Shown piece after piece: positions 49,011-59,204 of a stretch of 64,000 nucleotides of DNA. Position 1 is the stretch's first letter. Each line of letters starts with the position of its first letter. The translations under genes were made by a program, and so were the position numbers. Source of the stretch: Dickeya oryzae (lineage in GTDB: Bacteria; Pseudomonadota; Gammaproteobacteria; Enterobacterales; Enterobacteriaceae); the NCBI RefSeq assembly GCF_009372235.1, contig NZ_ML762921.1, positions 310,001 to 374,000 on the forward strand. The letters are read 5' to 3'. A model generated the notes under the pieces. That model was given only the letters and a program-made list of their open reading frames with translations. It was not told the origin of the DNA and searched no databases.

Positions 49011-49657
49011 CGCTGCAATTCATCCAACGCCGGAGCATCAAGATGAGAAACATCTCCGGCTGTTTCCACTATCCAGCCCGGAGCAAGCCAGGGGCTTTGC
49101 TGGTAGTCCACACGAGATAGCGAGCAGTTGCGAAGGCGCAGACGACGCTCAGCCCAGGCGGGCAGGCCCAGTAACGTACTCAGCAAACATCCCAGCGCAA
49201 TACCGTGGCTGACCAGCAATGGGCGACTACCTTGCTCTAACGCCTGGCATTTTTCCAGCACACGGTGCATACGCACAGCCAACTCCGACATGGACTCTCC
49301 GCCGGGAATACGGCCATCACGGGTGCCATCCACCAATTGTTTACGCCAGCTTTCTTCTTCATGGCTTAGCGAATCAATCAGCCTTTCTTCCAACACCCCC
49401 ATGTTCAGTTCTCTCAGGTCTGGCTCCATGATGACCTGACAGCCACCACAAGCCTGCGAGATAATATCGGCGGTATGTCGGGTACGCCCTAGATCACTGG
49501 TAAGAATATGGGTGATCCCCAATTTTTTTACCCTGTCGGCGACCAAACGAGCTTGATGTTCACCACCTGGGGTTAACGGACTGTCCGACTGCCCCTGGAT
49601 ACGTCGCGCCACATTCCACTCTGTTTCACCGTGGCGAACAAGATATACCTGTAACAT
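49007..49657 (-). CDS. gpmB: Histidine phosphatase family protein GpmB (YtjC)
   Basis: A 216-residue protein with the phosphoglycerate mutase signature VRHGETEWN at 7-15, SDLGRTRHTA near 54 and the second catalytic His in VSHGIALG near 150. E. coli YtjC is annotated as a probable phosphoglycerate mutase, although a phosphatase role is more likely. It is divergent from yjjX. Confidence 0.94.
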   Translation of the reverse strand: MLQVYLVRHGETEWNVARRIQGQSDSPLTPGGEHQARLVADRVKKLGITHILTSDLGRTRHTADIISQACGGCQVIMEPDLRELNMGVLEERLIDSLSHEEESWRKQLVDGTRDGRIPGGESMSELAVRMHRVLEKCQALEQGSRPLLVSHGIALGCLLSTLLGLPAWAERRLRLRNCSLSRVDYQQSPWLAPGWIVETAGDVSHLDAPALDELQR

Positions 49658-49708
49658 GATTTTTTTCCGTTATACTGCGTCAAACTAACTACAAGGTAGG
49701 GAAACATT

Positions 49709-50248
49709 ATGTACCATGTTGTCGCATCTACGACCAACCCGGCCAAGATTAGTGCCATAACTTTAGCATTTGCCGACGTATTTGGTGCAGATAATTGCCG
49801 TATTGAAGGGGTTGATGTGGACAGTGGCGTCCCCAGCCAACCACTTGGCTCCGTTGAAACCCGAACAGGCGCAAGGAACCGCGTGATGAGGGCTCGTCAG
49901 GTTCGCCCGGAAGCAGATTTCTGGGTGGGAGTCGAGGCAGGTATCGAAGAAAGCATGACCTTCGCCTGGATGGTCATTGAAAACGCCACCATTCGGGGGG
50001 AATCCCGCTCGGCCAGTCTGGTATTACCACAAAGCATTCTGCAGGGAATCGGTCAAGGCCGTGAGCTGGGAGACGAAATGGCCCGCATTACCGGCATTCA
50101 GGACATCAAACGTCAGGGTGGTGCGATCGGCGTATTTACCGATGGCAAGCTCTCCAGAACCAGCGTGTATTATCAGGCGCTGCTACTGGCACTGGTGCCG
50201 TTCCATAACCCGGTTTATCAGCAGTCCATTCATGCGGCATCAGCCTGA
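49709..50248 (+). CDS. yjjX: Inosine/xanthosine triphosphatase YjjX
   Basis: YjjX hydrolyses non-canonical ITP and XTP and protects nucleic acids in oxidative stress. The 179-residue product has [13 protein letters not shown] at the start, [14 protein letters not shown] near residue 49 and [10 protein letters not shown] near 71, as in E. coli. It lies between gpmB and the converging trpR. Confidence 0.94.
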   Translation: MYHVVASTTNPAKISAITLAFADVFGADNCRIEGVDVDSGVPSQPLGSVETRTGARNRVMRARQVRPEADFWVGVEAGIEESMTFAWMVIENATIRGESRSASLVLPQSILQGIGQGRELGDEMARITGIQDIKRQGGAIGVFTDGKLSRTSVYYQALLLALVPFHNPVYQQSIHAASA

Positions 50249-50259
50249 AGCCCCAAGCG

Positions 50260-50592
50260 TTACGCTTTCTTCTCTGGTAACAACTGCCCCTCCAGCCAGA
50301 TTTTCAGCCTGACTGGAGCAGACTTGAGACTATTAGAGCCCCGGGTGATGGTAGCAATACCGGCACCCAGCTCATTTTTCAATTCACGCTGACTCATTTC
50401 GCCCCGCATCAATTCCTGAATAATGCGCACACGAGTACCGAGAGAGGCCCTCTCATCCGGTGTTAACAACAATTGCAGTAGCGGCTGTTCCAATCCTTCT
50501 GCCATTGCCTGCTGAAACAGGCTGACAAAAGCGTGCCAGTTCTCATCATCTGACTCGGAAAAACTCGGATCGTGAAGTGAAGGTAATGTCAT
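50260..50592 (-). CDS. trpR: Trp operon repressor
   Basis: TrpR binds tryptophan and represses trp genes, aroH and itself. The 110-residue product has [20 protein letters not shown] and the DNA-reading [20 protein letters not shown], almost the same as E. coli. ATG 50592, after GGTGG, is preferred to ATG 50604 because the latter lies at the operator edge. It is downstream of slt on the same strand, with its own promoter. Confidence 0.97.
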   Translation of the reverse strand: MTLPSLHDPSFSESDDENWHAFVSLFQQAMAEGLEQPLLQLLLTPDERASLGTRVRIIQELMRGEMSQRELKNELGAGIATITRGSNSLKSAPVRLKIWLEGQLLPEKKA

Positions 50593-50603
50593 AACGGCCA
50601 CCA

Positions 50604-50629
50604 TACTATTTAACTAGTACAGCAGCATA
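50604..50629 (-). promoter_or_regulatory. trpR promoter -10 and TrpR operator
   Basis: On the minus strand GTACTAGTTAAATAGTA (50604-50620) closely matches the trp operator GTACTAGTTAACTAGTAC. A TATGCT (50624-50629) just upstream matches the -10 of E. coli trpR, so repressor binding would cover the start point. This indicates autoregulation. Confidence 0.85.
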
Positions 50630-50774
50630 ACATACTATTCCATTCAAAAAAAAGTTCAGGAAAAAGGATAAACACCCCCCCCAACGAGGCGGGCATTGAG
50701 ATAATCACGCGTTGCTGACGGTTACGCGTTAAATCCGCATGCAGCTTGGTGATAATGGGTCGCAGGTTGATTTA

Positions 50775-52706
50775 TCAGTAACGTCGCTGCCACTCATTAT
50801 CCATCAACAAAGCCGTCTGGCGTTGTTGCATCAAACTGCGATAAAAAACGTCATACGCCAGCACGTTTTTAACGTACCCACGGGTTTCTGAAAATGGAAT
50901 GCTTTCCACGAACGCGATCGCATCAATACGGCCATTTGTGTCTTTCAACCAGTTATTGACCCGCGACGGCCCCGCATTATAAGCCGCCGATGCCAGAATC
51001 CGGTTCTGACCAAACGACTGATAGACATATTCCAGGTAACTGGTACCAAGCTGAATATTCATCTGCGGATCGAGCAACTGACTGCTATTGCTATAACTGG
51101 CGATGTTAAACATCTCGGCGGTGTGCTGCGCGGTAGCTGGCATCAGTTGCATCAAACCCGCGGCACCTACAGCAGAACGCGCCTGTGGATTCCAGGCGCT
51201 TTCCTGACGAGCGATCGCCATGGCATAACTCTGGCTAATTCCTTTACCTTGTATCGCCTGACGGAAATCGTCACTCCATGCCAGAGGGAAACGCTCTTCC
51301 AGGTTATCCCACAGTTTCGCCACTATCGTGGCCTGCACACTCAAATCATACCAACGTTGTTCTAATGCAAAACGTGCCAGCGCCTCCTGCTGAGGTCTTT
51401 CCCGGCTGGCGACCAGACCAGCCCACTCTGAACGGGCCAGACTTTCCAGTCCCCAGAACATCAGCTCACGTACTCTTGCCACCTCCGGTGACTGCCCAAT
51501 CGAACGCTCCGGTTTGGCGGCAATCATGATCGTCAGCGGATAGTTAACATTCAGTTTCTGTGCAGCAGCCATCGGGTAAAAACCGCGGGTCTTCATCAGC
51601 TCGCGCAGTTGATTCTCCCCCTCTTGCTTTTGCCCTTGTTCAAGCAACAGTACTGCTCGCCAGTAACGCCACTCGTCTTTTTGCTGCACCTCGGCTGGCA
51701 AACGCGCCATCCACTGTGCCAGACCGACACGATCACCTTGCCCCAACGCCATACGGACACGTCGCTCCAGCAAGGGAGCCGAGGCACTACGCAAAATCAC
51801 CGCATCACGCCAGCGTGCCTGTTCGTCGGTAGCATCGCTGCTCATCAGCCGCCAGGCCACGTCATCTTCCATGCTCTGGCGTTCCTGCGGACGCATTTTT
51901 TGCAGCCGTACTAACTGCGGTAATAGGGCCAGCGCCTCATTGGGATCCTGACGGGCAATACGGCTAAATGTCGACAACACTGCCCTGCGAGTAAAATCCG
52001 TTGGGCCGACAGAGCGGGCGAATCGTTCAATCGATTTCGTGTTGCTTTGTAACTTCAGCAACGCATCGGTGATGGTTTTGTAATCTGCCGGTAGTTGCCG
52101 GGCAAGATGGTTGACCAACCCCGCACTGCCCGCATCCATGGCCAACCGCATCCGCTCAAGCACCATCATTGAAGTTAAACCGCCTTGTTGCTGCCAGGCG
52201 GAAAACAGCTTGTCACAGGTCGGAGGCAGAGAACGGCCGGTCAGCCAGATCTCTTGTGTCTGCTCCCAGACACCCTGCACCTGCCCCGTCATCACCTTGG
52301 CATACAAATAGTTGCAGAGCGAAGCAACGGGTTTAGGCGGTTGGGGGCTGAATGCCAACAAGCCGCTCCAGTCCTGACGGCGGGCAAGCTCATTGATAAA
52401 ACTGTTATTCAACGTCCGTACCGCGGGCAGTGTTGGGTGTGACGTCATAAACTGCCTGACCTGCACGGTGCTCACCGTTGAGAGATCCTGAGTCAGGGCG
52501 CGATATTCCAGATAGGGATAAAGCGGGTAATCACGCAGCGTCGGCATCAATTGGGAAACAACGTCCATCTGATTATTATCCCAGGCGGACTTTACTTGCT
52601 GATAGCGCTGCCGCTGCTCATCGAGCGAGTCTGCCAGCACCTGGTACGAAACCCCAAAGAGACACAGCACGGCGGCCACAGATCGCCAATACCCTATTTT
52701 GAACAT
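50775..52706 (-). CDS. slt: Soluble lytic murein transglycosylase Slt70
   Basis: Slt cleaves peptidoglycan glycan strands in the periplasm, forming 1,6-anhydro ends. The 643-residue product (E. coli 645) has a signal peptide (cleavage after about residue 25, QVLA), a long alpha-superhelical region, and a C-terminal lysozyme-like domain. The catalytic Glu is in AIARQESAWNP, followed by GAAGLMQLMPATA and AYNAGPSRVNNWL. It precedes trpR as in E. coli. Confidence 0.97.
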   Translation of the reverse strand: MFKIGYWRSVAAVLCLFGVSYQVLADSLDEQRQRYQQVKSAWDNNQMDVVSQLMPTLRDYPLYPYLEYRALTQDLSTVSTVQVRQFMTSHPTLPAVRTLNNSFINELARRQDWSGLLAFSPQPPKPVASLCNYLYAKVMTGQVQGVWEQTQEIWLTGRSLPPTCDKLFSAWQQQGGLTSMMVLERMRLAMDAGSAGLVNHLARQLPADYKTITDALLKLQSNTKSIERFARSVGPTDFTRRAVLSTFSRIARQDPNEALALLPQLVRLQKMRPQERQSMEDDVAWRLMSSDATDEQARWRDAVILRSASAPLLERRVRMALGQGDRVGLAQWMARLPAEVQQKDEWRYWRAVLLLEQGQKQEGENQLRELMKTRGFYPMAAAQKLNVNYPLTIMIAAKPERSIGQSPEVARVRELMFWGLESLARSEWAGLVASRERPQQEALARFALEQRWYDLSVQATIVAKLWDNLEERFPLAWSDDFRQAIQGKGISQSYAMAIARQESAWNPQARSAVGAAGLMQLMPATAQHTAEMFNIASYSNSSQLLDPQMNIQLGTSYLEYVYQSFGQNRILASAAYNAGPSRVNNWLKDTNGRIDAIAFVESIPFSETRGYVKNVLAYDVFYRSLMQQRQTALLMDNEWQRRY

Positions 52707-53212
52707 ACAGCCCTGACCTCACTCGTTATCGATTCTGCCATTGCGCCAGATACCGCCTTCATTCCCTATCAACATACTATCAATGCGTTATCAATGCGTT
52801 ATCAATTCAAGCGCTCAGCCATGCCGTTCCAGACCCACAACGGCCACATTAACACCAGCAACTTCTGACGTTTTCAAACCAAATCAGTGTGGCATATCCA
52901 GCCCGGCAACGATACGCCGAAAGCGCGCTAAAACAGAACGAAATTCACGGTGTTTTCCCCGTTGTATCAATAGCGCTCGCAGTTTTAGCGGATATTGGTG
53001 TCGATTACACCATCACGGATGGAAGCCGCCTCGCAGAGTCAGCAACACGATGACAGGATGGCTGGGATCATGAGGCGAAAACAGCTAAACTCCGTCAACA
53101 GTAAATTCCTTTTGCCGGTGGAGCACTTGTGCGCTTCCGGTATCATGCCCCTACAGGCGCCATGCTTTTAATGGCATAACGCTAAACTGGACAGAAAGAG
53201 GCTCAGAGCAAC
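52707..53212. other. Divergent region between slt and ettA
   Basis: This 506-bp region has no ORF that I believe. It holds the slt and ettA promoters, which I could not place. Near 52780 there is a short direct repeat of ATCAATGCGTT. Confidence 0.5.
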
Positions 53213-54877
53213 GTGGCTCAATACGTTTACACTATGCACCGCGTCGGTAAGGTTGTTCCGCCGAAGCGCCATATCCTGAAAAATATCTCCCTTAGTTTCT
53301 TCCCTGGCGCCAAAATCGGCGTGCTGGGTCTAAACGGTGCGGGTAAATCCACTCTGCTGCGCATCATGGCGGGGATTGATAAAGACATCGAAGGCGAAGC
53401 ACGCCCACAACCGGGAATTAAGATCGGTTATTTGCCTCAGGAACCCCAACTGAATCTGGAACACACCGTTCGTGAAGCCATTGAAGAGGCAGTCGGCGAA
53501 GTGAAACACGCGCTGACCCGTCTGGACGAGGTTTATGCCGCCTATGCCGACCCGGAGGCTGACTTCGATAAACTGGCGAAAGAACAAGGTGAACTGGAAG
53601 CGATTATTCAGGCGCACGATGGCCATAATCTTGATAATCAGCTAGAGCGAGCCGCTGATGCGCTGCGTCTGCCGCCGTGGGATGCCAAAATCGCCAATTT
53701 ATCCGGTGGTGAACGCCGTCGTGTCGCAATCTGTCGCCTGCTGTTGGAAAAACCCGACATGCTGCTGCTCGACGAACCGACCAACCATCTGGATGCCGAG
53801 TCCGTCGCCTGGCTGGAACGCTTCCTGCATGACTATGAAGGCACCGTCGTCGCCATCACCCATGACCGTTACTTCCTTGATAACGTTGCGGGATGGATTC
53901 TGGAGCTGGACCGTGGTGAAGGGATTCCATGGGAAGGCAACTATTCTTCCTGGCTGGAACAGAAAGACCAGCGTCTGGCACAGGAAGCCTCCACCGAAGC
54001 CGCTCGTCGCAAATCCATCGAGAAAGAGCTGGAGTGGGTACGTCAAAATCCGAAAGGCCGTCAGGCCAAAGGTAAGGCACGTCTGGCCCGCTTCGATGAA
54101 CTTAACAGCGTGGAATACCAGAAGCGTAATGAAACCAGCGAACTGTTTATTCCGCCTGGCCCTCGCCTTGGCGACAAGGTGCTGGATGTTCAGAACCTTA
54201 CCAAGTCTTATGGCGACCGGGTGTTGATCGACAACTTGTCGTTCTCCATTCCTAAAGGTGCCATCGTTGGGATTATCGGCCCTAACGGTGCCGGTAAATC
54301 GACGCTGTTCCGCATGTTGTCCGCTCAGGAACAACCGGACTCCGGCACGATTTCACTGGGTGAAACCGTTCAACTGGCGTCAGTCGATCAGTTCCGTGAC
54401 AAAATGGACGGCAGTAAGACCGTATGGGAAGAGGTTTCCGGTGGTCAGGATATTATGCGCATCGGTAATTTCGAAATCCCAAGCCGTGCCTACGTCGGTC
54501 GCTTCAACTTTAAAGGCGTCGATCAGGGTAAACGAATCGGAGAGCTCTCCGGTGGTGAACGCGGCCGAGTACACCTGGCCAAGCTGCTGCAGGTTGGCGG
54601 CAACATGCTGCTGCTTGACGAACCAACCAACGACCTGGATATCGAAACGCTGCGAGCGCTGGAAAACGCCCTGTTGGAATTCCCAGGCTGCGCCATGGTC
54701 ATCTCCCATGACCGCTGGTTCCTGGACCGTATCGCCACCCACATCATCGACTATCAGGATGAAGGTAAGGTGGAATTCTTTGAAGGTAACTTCACGGAAT
54801 ACGAAGAATACAAAAAACGTACGCTGGGTGCAGAAGCGCTGGAACCACATCGCATCAAGTATAAGAAAATGGCGTAA
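53213..54877 (+). CDS. ettA: Energy-dependent translational throttle protein EttA (ABC-F ATPase)
   Basis: EttA binds the ribosomal E site and gates translation according to ATP/ADP level. The 554-residue protein (E. coli 555) has two ABC domains: Walker A GLNGAGKST near 40 and GPNGAGKST near 358; signatures LSGGERRR near 163 and LSGGERGR near 445. The P-site tRNA interaction motif is in the linker at about 240-300. There are no membrane segments. It starts with GTG 53213, giving AQYVYTMHRVGKVVPPKR as in E. coli. Confidence 0.97.
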   Translation: MAQYVYTMHRVGKVVPPKRHILKNISLSFFPGAKIGVLGLNGAGKSTLLRIMAGIDKDIEGEARPQPGIKIGYLPQEPQLNLEHTVREAIEEAVGEVKHALTRLDEVYAAYADPEADFDKLAKEQGELEAIIQAHDGHNLDNQLERAADALRLPPWDAKIANLSGGERRRVAICRLLLEKPDMLLLDEPTNHLDAESVAWLERFLHDYEGTVVAITHDRYFLDNVAGWILELDRGEGIPWEGNYSSWLEQKDQRLAQEASTEAARRKSIEKELEWVRQNPKGRQAKGKARLARFDELNSVEYQKRNETSELFIPPGPRLGDKVLDVQNLTKSYGDRVLIDNLSFSIPKGAIVGIIGPNGAGKSTLFRMLSAQEQPDSGTISLGETVQLASVDQFRDKMDGSKTVWEEVSGGQDIMRIGNFEIPSRAYVGRFNFKGVDQGKRIGELSGGERGRVHLAKLLQVGGNMLLLDEPTNDLDIETLRALENALLEFPGCAMVISHDRWFLDRIATHIIDYQDEGKVEFFEGNFTEYEEYKKRTLGAEALEPHRIKYKKMA

Positions 54878-54931
54878 CACTACGCCCTTTCTATTCTGCT
54901 CTATGCTGTCACAGCCGGTTCCTGTGACAAT

Positions 54932-54956
54932 AAAGCCCGCCAATCGGCGGGCTTTT
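54932..54956 (+). terminator. ettA terminator
   Basis: AAAGCCCGCC and GGCGGGCTTT form a 10-bp stem with an AATC loop, ending in T, about 55 bases after ettA. Confidence 0.85.
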
Positions 54957-55014
54957 CATTTGAATACAATAAGTAATCATCATGTGTGGCGAATTAAGCC
55001 ACACCGGATAACCG

Positions 55015-56721
55015 TCAGAACGTTTCCCAATTCTGCTCACTGCGGCTACTTTTACCCGCGCCAATAGCGGCCACGGCGGGAACAGCCTGTAAAGTCGGAC
55101 GGGATGGTAACGACGCACGAGCAGACTCGTTGTCCCGACGATGACTCACCTTGAAGACTGCTACCGCCTGGGTCAACCGCTCAGCCTGCGATTCCAGTGA
55201 AGACGCAGCGGCAGAAGCCTCCTGTACCAGTGCGGCGTTTTGCTGTGTTGTGCCTTCCATTTCCAGCACAGCCTGATTCACCTGACCAATACCACGGCTT
55301 TGCTCATCAGATGCAGAGGCAATTTCACCCATGATATCCGTCACGCTGACAACCGCTTTTACGATCTCCTCCATCGTATCACCCGCTTTTGCCACCAGAA
55401 CAGAGCCAGCGTCCACTAACTTGCCGGATTCACCAATCAGTGATTCAATCTCTTTCGCTGCCTGTGCGCTGCGTTGCGCCAGGTTGCGCACCTCACCAGC
55501 CACCACCGCAAATCCCCGACCCTGTTCACCAGCACGGGCGGCCTCTACCGCCGCATTCAGCGCCAGAATATTGGTCTGGAAAGCGATGCTATTAATAACA
55601 CTGGTGATCTCCGATATTTTTCTCGAACTGGAGGAAATATCACCCATGGTTCTCACCACGTCCTGAACAATAGAACCACCCTGCTCCGCCTTACTGGAGG
55701 CATTACGAGCCAGTTGGCTGGCATGGTTGGCATTATCGGAGTTCTGCTTCACGGTGGAGGTCAGCTCTTCCATGCTGGCTGCCGTCTGCTCCAGCGCCGC
55801 CGCCTGTTGCTCCGTACGGGAAGAAAGGTCGACGTTGCCCGCGCTAATTTCTGACGCCCCCTGATAGATAGAATCGGCACCTTCGCGAACGACCGTCACA
55901 GTATTGGTCAAAGACTCCTGCATGTGCTGCAGGTTTTGCCCCAGAATACCGATTTCGTTGCGTCCCAGATGTTCAGCCGGTTGGGTAAGATCACCCTGAG
56001 CAATTTTCTGGATACGGGCAATCAGCGCATTAACCGGTACCAAAATCGCCCGACGGATGACCAGATACGTCAGCGCGGCCAGCAGAATGGCTAAAATAAA
56101 CGACGCCCCCATCAGGATATTCCCCAGACGAGCGTTAGCAGAGGCCTGCGCATTAATGCTGTTTGCGTGATCTGTCAGGTACTTCACTTCCTTGCGCACC
56201 TGAAGGGCGTAATTCGTATCCAACTGGCGAGCCAGTGTCGTTTCCAGTTCAATGGTATTTTCGAATTCACCGTTACGCACGAACTCCACCATCGGCAACA
56301 TTATCTTGTCACGATAGGCGGTGTAGTTTGCGCTCAACTCAGAATCCAGGGATGTCTCTTGTGCGGATTTGTCAGTTCGCGCCATATACTCATCAAAGCG
56401 CTTCTGTGAGCTTTTGATACGATCCAGACCTTCGGTAAAGGCCTGTTTGTAAGCCTCCGTATCACCGATACGCGACGATGCCACTGCCTGAACCAGCAAC
56501 TGACGGGAAACACGCAGTTGGTCCATACTGCTACTGACCCCTGCCCGGATATCGGAAACCAGATTAGCCCGCTCCAGAGAGGCATTACTCTGTTTGAGAA
56601 AATAACTGGCAGTACCAATTGAGAGAGCAAACAGAACCAAAATAATGGTTAACAGGGTAATAAACAGCGTCACAAGACGAATGTTATTTATCGAAGAAAT
56701 ATTTCCTTTTTGTTCTGCCAT
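55015..56721 (-). CDS. Methyl-accepting chemotaxis protein
   Basis: A 568-residue chemoreceptor of the Tsr/Tar layout. It has transmembrane segments at about 15-38 and 206-226 around a four-helix-bundle periplasmic ligand domain, a HAMP domain at about 228-280, and a long cytoplasmic coiled coil. The signalling hairpin contains [19 protein letters not shown] followed by [10 protein letters not shown]. The last five residues, NWETF, are the tether for CheR and CheB, so this is a high-abundance-type receptor. The ligand cannot be predicted. Soft-rot bacteria carry many such receptors. No flagellar sigma promoter was recognised upstream. Confidence 0.93.
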   Translation of the reverse strand: MAEQKGNISSINNIRLVTLFITLLTIILVLFALSIGTASYFLKQSNASLERANLVSDIRAGVSSSMDQLRVSRQLLVQAVASSRIGDTEAYKQAFTEGLDRIKSSQKRFDEYMARTDKSAQETSLDSELSANYTAYRDKIMLPMVEFVRNGEFENTIELETTLARQLDTNYALQVRKEVKYLTDHANSINAQASANARLGNILMGASFILAILLAALTYLVIRRAILVPVNALIARIQKIAQGDLTQPAEHLGRNEIGILGQNLQHMQESLTNTVTVVREGADSIYQGASEISAGNVDLSSRTEQQAAALEQTAASMEELTSTVKQNSDNANHASQLARNASSKAEQGGSIVQDVVRTMGDISSSSRKISEITSVINSIAFQTNILALNAAVEAARAGEQGRGFAVVAGEVRNLAQRSAQAAKEIESLIGESGKLVDAGSVLVAKAGDTMEEIVKAVVSVTDIMGEIASASDEQSRGIGQVNQAVLEMEGTTQQNAALVQEASAAASSLESQAERLTQAVAVFKVSHRRDNESARASLPSRPTLQAVPAVAAIGAGKSSRSEQNWETF

Positions 56722-57089
56722 TCCGATTTCTCACTTTCACTACAAGATGCTGAACACTTCCGCTGTCTCAACAGCAGAAGCACGTATAGCTTTGCGCCAT
56801 TTTAGTACTCCCTGGCATACACCGGCTGCTGCCACATCAGCGTCCGGTAAGGCAACAAACGTCTCTCCTAAGCACAAAACAAAACGATATTTTATTTTAA
56901 TTGTATTGTTGTTTCTTTAAAAAAGAAAAACCGTGACGACTGTAGCATGCTCTGTTGATAAGTGGTAACAAGAAGCGCTCAGGTTCCTTTTTTATGATGA
57001 AGTCACCATATATCTGGCGGGTATATCAACCGAAAATTAGCCTTTGCAGGGTACGTCGCCCTACTGTACTTCCTGGGAAACGACATGGT
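56722..57089. other. Intergenic region between the chemoreceptor and the LysR gene
   Basis: This 368-bp region lies upstream of the chemoreceptor gene and downstream of the LysR gene. It contains an A/T-rich segment near 56890-56930. I looked for a sigma-28 promoter and did not find a convincing one. Confidence 0.45.
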
Positions 57090-57986
57090 TTACCGTGAAG
57101 AATAATCGCACAACGCGTCAAAACTCAGTGCAAAATCAATAAAGCTATTCAGAGCAGGAGAGTTCAACCTGCGCCCAGGATAAATCAAATAGAGATCATT
57201 AGTATCAGCCTGCCATTCCGACAAAAGACAAACCAACTCACCATTATCTATCTGCTCACGGCACAAAAATGCCGGCAGCAACGTAATACCGCCATCCGCC
57301 AGTACACAAGCACGCGCATACAGCAGATTGTCGGTGATGTGTGATTGCGGCAAGCGCCAGAGAAAATACTCTGCTTCCCGGCGAAATCCCCACTCCGGCC
57401 AGGCTCGGTGAGCAATACACCGGTGCGCTTGCAGTTCACGCGGGTGCGTAATCGGCGGAAATGCCGTCAGATAGGCGTCGGAAGCCACCAGATAATGCGG
57501 CACTTGCCCCAAAGAACGACCAATCAGGGAAGAATCCTGCGGTTTACCGGTACGCAACGCGGCATCGAACCCTTCTGCCACCAGATCAATAACCCGATCA
57601 GCCACCACAATCTCCAGCGATACCGCCGGAAAGCGGGACTGAAACTCGGCGGTCAAACGCGCCAACAAGGTTGCCCCTAATCCGGCAGGACTGGTTATTC
57701 GCAAGCGCCCACTGGGTTTATCGCGTAAGTGTTGCATCGCCATCTCAGCGCGCTCGCTGGCCTGACGCATTTCCTGGCAATGCACCAGATAGCGTTCACC
57801 TGCAAAGGTGAGGTTCAGCTTGCGAGTCGTTCGATTGAACAACCGTAGCCCCAATGATTGCTCTAACTGACTAACGCGTAAACTGAGACTCGACTTAGCC
57901 ATACCAGCCTGTCTGGCCGCCTCGGTAAAACTGCCGCATTCCGCCACCAGGGCGAACAGCGCCATATCCTGCAATTGTCTGAACAT
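57090..57986 (-). CDS. LysR-family transcriptional regulator
   Basis: The 298-residue product has an N-terminal winged helix (ALFALVAECGSFTEAARQAG) followed by AKSSLSLRVSQLEQSLGLRL, and a LysR effector-binding domain of the CrgA-like group. It is divergent from the oxidoreductase gene at 58097, with about 110 bp between starts, so it probably controls that gene and itself. The effector is unknown. Confidence 0.9.
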   Translation of the reverse strand: MFRQLQDMALFALVAECGSFTEAARQAGMAKSSLSLRVSQLEQSLGLRLFNRTTRKLNLTFAGERYLVHCQEMRQASERAEMAMQHLRDKPSGRLRITSPAGLGATLLARLTAEFQSRFPAVSLEIVVADRVIDLVAEGFDAALRTGKPQDSSLIGRSLGQVPHYLVASDAYLTAFPPITHPRELQAHRCIAHRAWPEWGFRREAEYFLWRLPQSHITDNLLYARACVLADGGITLLPAFLCREQIDNGELVCLLSEWQADTNDLYLIYPGRRLNSPALNSFIDFALSFDALCDYSSR

Positions 57987-58096
57987 GATTGTTCTTCTCA
58001 GCCGAACACGTCGTTAGTGATTGTCCATCTTATCAGTACTATCGACAGGTTCTACACTGTTGTCACATCCAACACGCAACGATGGAAACATTGATC

Positions 58097-59098
58097 ATGA
58101 CAGTAAAAGCAATCGCCGTTGCCCCCAGTTCTCCTGATAATTTCGTAGAAATTACGGCCGAATTACCACAGCCCGGTGAGCATGACCTGCTGGTAGCCGT
58201 AAAAGCGGTGTCGGTTAATCCGGTGGATACCAAAGTACACGCAGGATTACGTCGAAACGGTCTGCAACACCCGCGCATTCTTGGGTGGGATGCCAGTGGC
58301 ATCGTGATAAAAACCGGCTCAGGTGTCAGCAACTTCAACGTCGGAGATGAAGTTTGGTATGCCGGTGATATCACGCGCCCAGGCAGCAACAGCACCCATC
58401 AGTTAGTCGATGCCCGCATCGTCGCACACAAGCCCGCGTCACTGAACTGGGCTGAAGCGGCCGCCTTGCCGTTGACAGCGCTGACCGCCTGGGAAGGGCT
58501 ATTTGAACATTTGAACATTCAGACTGCAGCCAAAGGCAAAACACTGTTGATTATCGGTGGTGCTGGCGGCGTCGGTTCACTGGCGATTTCACTGGCGGCA
58601 CAACGTAGCGAGGTGACCGTCATCGCGACGGCGTCTCGTCCCGACTCCGCACAATGGTGTCGCGACCGTGGCGCTCATCTGGTGGTGGATTATCGCCATC
58701 TGGTTGATGACCTGAAAAAGCAGAATATTGAGCACGTCGATTACATTTTCTGCCTGAATGACACTGACGGCCACTGGGATGCCATCAGTCAGTTAATCGC
58801 CCCGCTGGGACATATCTGTACCATCGTGGAAAACACTCGTCCTTTAGATCAAAACGCGCTGAAGTTAAAAAGCGCGACGCTGCACTGGGAATTCATGTTT
58901 ACCCGCAGCATGTTTACCACACCGGACATCACTCGTCAGGGAGAAATTCTGCGTGAGGTGGCGCAACAGGTGGATAACGGTCTCTTGCAGGGCACCCTTA
59001 GCCAGACCCTGAACGGATTAACGCCTGAAACGCTAAAACAAGCCCACGAGGCCATACTGAATGGCCATATGCGCGGTAAGCTCGTCATCACTCTGTGA
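58097..59098 (+). CDS. Zinc-type alcohol dehydrogenase-like/quinone oxidoreductase family protein
   Basis: The 333-residue product belongs to the medium-chain dehydrogenase/reductase superfamily. It has a GroES-like N-terminal domain (KAVSVNPVDTKV near residue 37, LGWDASGIV), and a Rossmann domain with GGAGGVGSLAISLA near residue 158. The catalytic zinc ligands of true alcohol dehydrogenases are not evident, so NADPH-dependent reduction of quinones or enones is more likely. ATG 58097 follows GGAAACATTG; upstream in-frame starts lack a ribosome site. It is probably controlled by the divergent LysR protein. Confidence 0.87.
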   Translation: MTVKAIAVAPSSPDNFVEITAELPQPGEHDLLVAVKAVSVNPVDTKVHAGLRRNGLQHPRILGWDASGIVIKTGSGVSNFNVGDEVWYAGDITRPGSNSTHQLVDARIVAHKPASLNWAEAAALPLTALTAWEGLFEHLNIQTAAKGKTLLIIGGAGGVGSLAISLAAQRSEVTVIATASRPDSAQWCRDRGAHLVVDYRHLVDDLKKQNIEHVDYIFCLNDTDGHWDAISQLIAPLGHICTIVENTRPLDQNALKLKSATLHWEFMFTRSMFTTPDITRQGEILREVAQQVDNGLLQGTLSQTLNGLTPETLKQAHEAILNGHMRGKLVITL

Positions 59099-59126
59099 GT
59101 GCAAGTCCCAATGACAGCGTCAGCAT

Positions 59127-59155
59127 AAAAAAAGCCAGCCTGTCAGGCTGGCTTT
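59127..59155 (-). terminator. serA terminator (possibly bidirectional)
   Basis: AAAGCCAGCC (59131-59140) pairs with GGCTGGCTTT (59146-59155). On the minus strand TTTTTATG follows, fitting serA; on the plus strand the tail is TTTG, so it could also help end the oxidoreductase gene. Confidence 0.82.
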
Positions 59156-59204
59156 GTCATCCACGCAATATGCCATCGGTTACCACCGACTTGCTATTCG
59201 CTGC

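Noticed and set aside
56722-57089. A sigma-28 promoter for the chemoreceptor gene.
   Set aside because: A TAAAGAAA stretch is present, but no GCCGATAA-like -10 follows at the right distance.
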